Source: AC-9 sp051984395
GTDB lineage: Bacteria > Actinomycetota > Acidimicrobiia > Acidimicrobiales > AC-9
Direction of reading: 5' to 3'
DNA: 10,629 nt
Assembly (NCBI GenBank): GCA_051984395.1
Contig: JBPYEZ010000096.1
Location: 1 to 10,629, forward strand
Part shown: in pieces, positions 7,675-10,629 of the stretch
How positions within the stretch are numbered: position 1 is the stretch's first letter
Layout of the letters: the number at the start of each line of letters is the position of its first letter
The notes under the pieces: model-generated
What the model saw: the letters and a program-made list of their open reading frames with translations, nothing else
Told to the model about the DNA's origin: nothing
Databases searched by the model: none
Program-made: the position numbers and the translations under genes

Positions 7675-8711
7675 TGGCGGGCAGCGGAACCGCTCAGCTG
7701 CGCACGGAGGAGAGCCTCCTCCGCGTCGAGCACCTCGTGATGGAGTTCCATGCCGGTGCCCGCCAGCGGGTCCACGCCGTCTCGGACGTGAGCTTCGACC
7801 TCCGCCAGGGCGAGACGCTCGGCCTGGTGGGCGAGTCGGGCTGTGGGAAGTCGACGACCGGGAGGGCGGTGATGCAGCTCCCCCGCCCGACGTCGGGCTC
7901 GGTACGTTTCGACGGCGAGGAGCTCACCACCCTGCGGAGGGGGGCCCTGCGCGGGACCCGGCCTCGCATGCAGATGATCTTCCAGGACCCCATCTCCTCG
8001 CTCAACCCCCGCCGGCGCGTCGTCGACATCGTGGCCGAGCCGTTGGCCATCTGGGGCACGGGCCGACCTGCGGAGCGGGAGGCCAAGGTCCGCGAGGTCT
8101 TCGACGCCGTCGGCCTCGACGTGGACGCCGCCGGTGATCGCCGGCCGTACCAGTTCTCGGGCGGCCAGTGCCAGCGCATCAGCATCGCCCGTTCGCTGAT
8201 GCTGGATCCCAAGCTCCTCATCTGCGACGAGCCGGTGTCCGCCCTCGACGTGTCGGTGCAGGCCCAGATCCTCAACCTGCTGGCTGACACCAAGCAGCGC
8301 TACGGGCTGACGATGATCTTCATCGCCCACGACCTGGCCGTGGTGAAGAACGTGAGCGACCGGGTGGCGGTGATGTACCTCGGCAAGCTGTGCGAGGTGG
8401 CGGGGGCGGACGATCTGTACCGCTACCCCGCGCATCCCTACACCAACGCGCTGCTGGCTTCGATACCCGAGCCCGATCCCGACGCGCGTCCCTCGACCAA
8501 CGGCGCCGGGCTGGCGGGAGAGGTCCCGTCGCCTCTGTCACCTCCCAGCGGCTGCCGGTTCCGCACCCGCTGTCCGCGGGCCCAGGACCGGTGTGCCCAG
8601 GAAGAGCCGGTGATGCGGCAGGTCCGGCCGGACCACTTCGTCGCCTGTCACTTCCCGGTGGAGTCGCCCGTCAGCTTCGGGACGGCCCCAGCGGCGACCG
8701 CCAACTCCTAG
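7674..8711 (+). CDS. Peptide-type ABC transporter ATP-binding protein, DppF/OppF family
   Basis: This is the second ATPase subunit, 345 aa. The motifs are Walker A GESGCGKS (53-60), Q-loop IFQDPISSLNP (102-112, Gln104), signature FSGGQ (161-165), Walker B LLICDEP (181-187) and His219. The C-terminal extension again has four cysteines (294, 300, 307, 325) in the GCRFRTRCPRAQDRC context. The start codon overlaps the stop of the DppD-type gene by one base (TGATG), so translation is probably coupled. The same frame stays open far upstream, but that part is out of phase with the DppD-type gene and is not real coding. This is the last gene of the operon; it ends 18 bp from the stop codon of the convergent rpsA gene, with no evident terminator hairpin between them. 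Confidence 0.95.
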   Translation: MAGSGTAQLRTEESLLRVEHLVMEFHAGARQRVHAVSDVSFDLRQGETLGLVGESGCGKSTTGRAVMQLPRPTSGSVRFDGEELTTLRRGALRGTRPRMQMIFQDPISSLNPRRRVVDIVAEPLAIWGTGRPAEREAKVREVFDAVGLDVDAAGDRRPYQFSGGQCQRISIARSLMLDPKLLICDEPVSALDVSVQAQILNLLADTKQRYGLTMIFIAHDLAVVKNVSDRVAVMYLGKLCEVAGADDLYRYPAHPYTNALLASIPEPDPDARPSTNGAGLAGEVPSPLSPPSGCRFRTRCPRAQDRCAQEEPVMRQVRPDHFVACHFPVESPVSFGTAPAATANS

Positions 8712-8729
8712 CCACCGGACCGGGTCGGG

Positions 8730-10196
8730 TCAGCTGGCGGGTGACTCGCCGTCGGCCGGCGGCGCCGGTGCGGGAGCGGGGGACTCACCCTCGGGTGCGT
8801 CCTCGGACGTGCCCTTCTCCGAGACGTACTCGGCCCACGCCTGCTGGGCCTCGGTCTCGGGCGTGAACTCGGTGCCCGAATAGCCGATGTAGTTGCCCTG
8901 CTCGTCGTAGGCGTGCTCCCCGAACGCCTCCCGGTACTCCGGAGCGACCTCGCCGCCCTCGGCCGCCTGCTTGATCGAGAGGCTGATGCGGCGCCGCTGG
9001 AGGTCGATGTCGATGATCTTGACCCACAGCTCCTCGCCCGGGTTGACCACCTGCTCGGGCAGGTCGACGTGGTGCACGGCCATCTCGGAGATGTGCACGA
9101 GGCCCTCGATGCCGTCGCCGACCTGGATGAATGCACCGAAGGGAACCAGCTTGGTCACCCGGCCGTAGACCAGCTCGCCCACCCGGTGGGCATTGGCGAA
9201 CTCCTGCCAGGGATCGGCCTGGGTGGCCTTGAGCGAGAGGCTGATCCGCTCCTTGTCGAGATCGACGTCGAGCACCTGCACCTCGATCTCGTCTCCCACG
9301 CTCACGACCGAGGAGGGGTGGTCCACGTGCTTCCACGACAGCTCCGACACGTGGACGAGACCGTCCATCCCCCCCAGGTCCACGAACGCCCCGAAGTTGA
9401 CGACCGAGGACACCACGCCGCGGCGGACCTCCCCGGGCTTCAGGTTGACGAGGAACTCCTCCCGCTGCTCCCGCTGGGTCTCCTCCAGCCAGGCCCGCCT
9501 CGAGAGCACGACGTTGTTGCGGTTCTTGTCCAGCTCGATGATCTTGGCATCGAGCTTGCGACCAACGTAGGGAGCCAGGTCGCGGACCCGCCGCAGCTCG
9601 ACCAGCGAGGCGGGCAGGAACCCCCGGAGCCCGATGTCGAGGATGAGGCCGCCCTTGACGACCTCGATGACGGGGCCGTTCACGACGCCGTCGGACTCCT
9701 TGATCTTCTCGATCGTCCCCCACGCCCGCTCGTACTGGGCCCGCTTCTTGGACAGGACCAGGCGGCCCTCCTTGTCCTCCTTCTGCAGGACCAGGGCCTC
9801 GATGCGGTCGCCGACGGTCACGATCTCGGAGGGGTCGACGTCGTGGCGGATGGAGAGCTCCCGGGCGGGGATGACCCCCTCCGACTTGAAGCCGATGTCG
9901 AGCAGGACCTCGTCGGCATCCACCTTCACGACCGTTCCCTCGACGATGTCACCGTCGTCGAACTCGACGATCGTCCCGGCGATGGCGTCCTCGAGGGACA
10001 CCCCACCCAGGTCGTCGGCGACGACCTGCCTCGGCGTGTAGGTCCCCGCCTCGTCGAACGTGCCCATCGGCGCGCCCTCGCTCGAGGGCGGTCGTTGAGT
10101 GCCGCCGGCGCCGCCCGCGGGGGTCACCGCCGGCTCGGGTGCCGTCGGTGATGCGGCGTCAGCTGGTACGGACTTCGGGGCACGCTGGTCGGACAT
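8730..10196 (-). CDS. rpsA: 30S ribosomal protein S1
   Basis: S1 binds mRNA on the small ribosomal subunit and helps translation initiation. The product is 488 aa with four S1 (OB-fold) domains at about 81-150, 168-234, 255-323 and 340-409. Diagnostic stretches include DGDIVEGTVVKVDADEVLLDIG, KKRAQYERAWGTIE, KGGLILDIGLRGFLPASLVE, ELDKNRNNVVLSRRAWLEE and GFGAF-like FGAFVDLGG/FGAFIQVG. After the fourth domain comes YDEQGNYI and a Pro/Ala-rich acidic tail ending SPAPAPAPP. The number of domains matches actinobacterial S1 rather than the six of E. coli. The start is uncertain: ATG 10196 has AAAGAAGG about 12 nt upstream, while ATG 10067 (codon 44) has GAGGG seven bases upstream and would remove a low-complexity Pro/Ala/Gly segment. 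A frame extension to 10238 lacks support. Confidence 0.96.
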   Translation of the reverse strand: MSDQRAPKSVPADAASPTAPEPAVTPAGGAGGTQRPPSSEGAPMGTFDEAGTYTPRQVVADDLGGVSLEDAIAGTIVEFDDGDIVEGTVVKVDADEVLLDIGFKSEGVIPARELSIRHDVDPSEIVTVGDRIEALVLQKEDKEGRLVLSKKRAQYERAWGTIEKIKESDGVVNGPVIEVVKGGLILDIGLRGFLPASLVELRRVRDLAPYVGRKLDAKIIELDKNRNNVVLSRRAWLEETQREQREEFLVNLKPGEVRRGVVSSVVNFGAFVDLGGMDGLVHVSELSWKHVDHPSSVVSVGDEIEVQVLDVDLDKERISLSLKATQADPWQEFANAHRVGELVYGRVTKLVPFGAFIQVGDGIEGLVHISEMAVHHVDLPEQVVNPGEELWVKIIDIDLQRRRISLSIKQAAEGGEVAPEYREAFGEHAYDEQGNYIGYSGTEFTPETEAQQAWAEYVSEKGTSEDAPEGESPAPAPAPPADGESPAS

Positions 10197-10208
10197 CTCG
10201 ATTGGTAG

Positions 10209-10216
10209 CCTTCTTT
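10209..10216 (-). promoter_or_regulatory. Ribosome binding site of rpsA
   Basis: On the minus strand the sequence reads AAAGAAGG, 12 bases before ATG 10196. The spacing is longer than ideal, which is one reason the internal ATG at 10067 remains a competing start. Confidence 0.5.
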
Positions 10217-10220
10217 CCGG

Positions 10221-10232
10221 GCGGGCTCCCGC
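10221..10232 (-). promoter_or_regulatory. Small hairpin next to the rpsA ribosome binding site
   Basis: On the transcribed strand GCGG-GAGC-CCGC can form a four-pair stem with a four-base loop. It ends four bases before the purine-rich ribosome binding site. Alone it is weak evidence, but it follows a larger hairpin in the same leader. Confidence 0.3.
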
Positions 10233-10238
10233 GCACAA

Positions 10239-10279
10239 GGCTCGACGGGAGACATCTGGAGCCCCGTCCCCCTCGAGCC
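10239..10279 (-). promoter_or_regulatory. Long stem-loop in the rpsA leader
   Basis: Read on the minus strand, GGCTCGAGGGGGAC (10279-10266) pairs with GTCTCCCGTCGAGCC (10253-10239). This gives 14 pairs with one G-U pair, one single-base bulge and a 12-base loop. It lies about 42 nt before the rpsA start and no T-run follows it, so it does not look like an intrinsic terminator. A regulatory leader, for example for S1 autoregulation, is possible; this is inference from position and stem strength. Confidence 0.5.
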
Positions 10280-10317
10280 GTCATATCGACCCGCCGGCGG
10301 CGAAACACCTTCGTAGC

Positions 10318-10326
10318 ATTTTACCA
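10318..10326 (-). promoter_or_regulatory. Candidate extended -10 promoter element for rpsA
   Basis: On the minus strand the bases read TGGTAAAAT, an extended -10 form (TGn followed by TAAAAT). It is one of the few AT-rich spots near this junction, starting 10 bp past the methyltransferase stop codon. I see no good -35 hexamer. Transcription would begin near 10311, giving a leader of about 115 nt that contains both hairpins. Confidence 0.4.
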
Positions 10327-10336
10327 CCAGGCCTCA

Positions 10337-10629
10337 TCACTCCCGGGCCTGCCCCCGCTGCGCCACCACCAGCCACTCTGGATGGTCGAGGTCCGGTGGC
10401 CGCCGGGCGTACTGGCCGGGCCCAACGGACCAGAGGTGGAGGATCTCCAGGCCGGCTCGGTCGCAGAGCAAACCCAGCTCTCGAGGGGTGAAGCAGGTCG
10501 TCCAGAGGTCGACCGCCACCTGGTCGCCGCCGTCGTCGCGCACCGTCGCCACCTCGTGGTTGACGCCGTGGGAGGCGTCGAAGGTGTCACCCTGCTCCAG
10601 GTACCGCAGCACGAAATAGGCCGATACGG
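10337..10629 (-). CDS. Probable class I SAM-dependent methyltransferase, C-terminal part, cut by window edge
   Basis: About 97 C-terminal residues are present, and the frame is open to the right edge of the window. The sequence resembles the end of small-molecule methyltransferases: a beta-strand region (VSAYFVLRYLEQGDTFD), then FTPRELGLLCDRAGLEILHLWSVGPGQYA and the final strand HPEWLVVAQR. The TPRELxxLxxxAGLE helix followed by a strand is the usual final part of that fold. The SAM-binding motifs lie outside the window, so the assignment rests on the C-terminal pattern alone and the substrate is unknown. A GTG at 10612 is an internal valine codon rather than the likely start. It lies upstream of rpsA on the same strand, 140 bp away. 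Confidence 0.6.
   Translation of the reverse strand, partial: VSAYFVLRYLEQGDTFDASHGVNHEVATVRDDGGDQVAVDLWTTCFTPRELGLLCDRAGLEILHLWSVGPGQYARRPPDLDHPEWLVVAQRGQARE

Noticed and set aside
8913..10151. 412-codon plus-strand open frame opposite rpsA
   Set aside because: Leu/Asp/Val/His-rich antisense frame; its apparent repeats mirror the repeated S1 domains on the real strand.
1..10629. Mobile element, CRISPR, tRNA or defence system
   Set aside because: No transposase, integrase, terminal repeats, regular spacer-repeat pattern or tRNA-like fold was seen, and every gene has a housekeeping or transport assignment.

Overview
The window is high-GC bacterial DNA, most likely from an actinobacterium (Actinomycetota). 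This rests on the RpsA protein, whose four S1 domains and C-terminal YDEQGNYI stretch closely resemble mycobacterial RpsA as I remember it. The GTG starts, GC-rich third positions and Tat-type lipoprotein signals agree with this. A deep-branching environmental lineage such as Acidimicrobiia is possible but is only inference.

Two layers are present. The first is a set of housekeeping genes on the minus strand. From the right edge leftwards these are the 3' end of a probable SAM-dependent methyltransferase (10337-10629), rpsA (8730-10196), coaE (339-1004) and the 5' end of uvrB (1-311). The order rpsA, coaE, uvrB is a known actinobacterial neighbourhood. The second layer is a complete peptide/nickel-type (Dpp/Opp) ABC importer on the plus strand (1191-8711), lying between coaE and rpsA. 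It encodes two paralogous Tat-exported lipoprotein binding proteins, permeases of the DppB and DppC types, and ATPases of the DppD and DppF types.

The importer genes look co-transcribed. The last four are joined by overlaps of 20, 4 and 1 nt, and the gaps before each of the first three downstream genes are short (79 nt between the binding proteins, 51 nt before the first permease). The two binding proteins would capture substrate outside the membrane and deliver it to one shared permease pair powered by the two ATPases. The substrate cannot be read from sequence; oligopeptides or dipeptides are the default guess.

Non-coding signals are few: a TGTCACA direct repeat with 11-bp period upstream of the first binding protein; and in front of rpsA an extended -10-like element, a strong 41-nt hairpin and a smaller hairpin beside the ribosome binding site. 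I saw no RNA genes, CRISPR, insertion sequences, integrases or clear rho-independent terminators. I do not see a new biological system here. The points most worth following are the insertion of the transporter into the rpsA-coaE neighbourhood, the binding-protein duplication and the rpsA leader.
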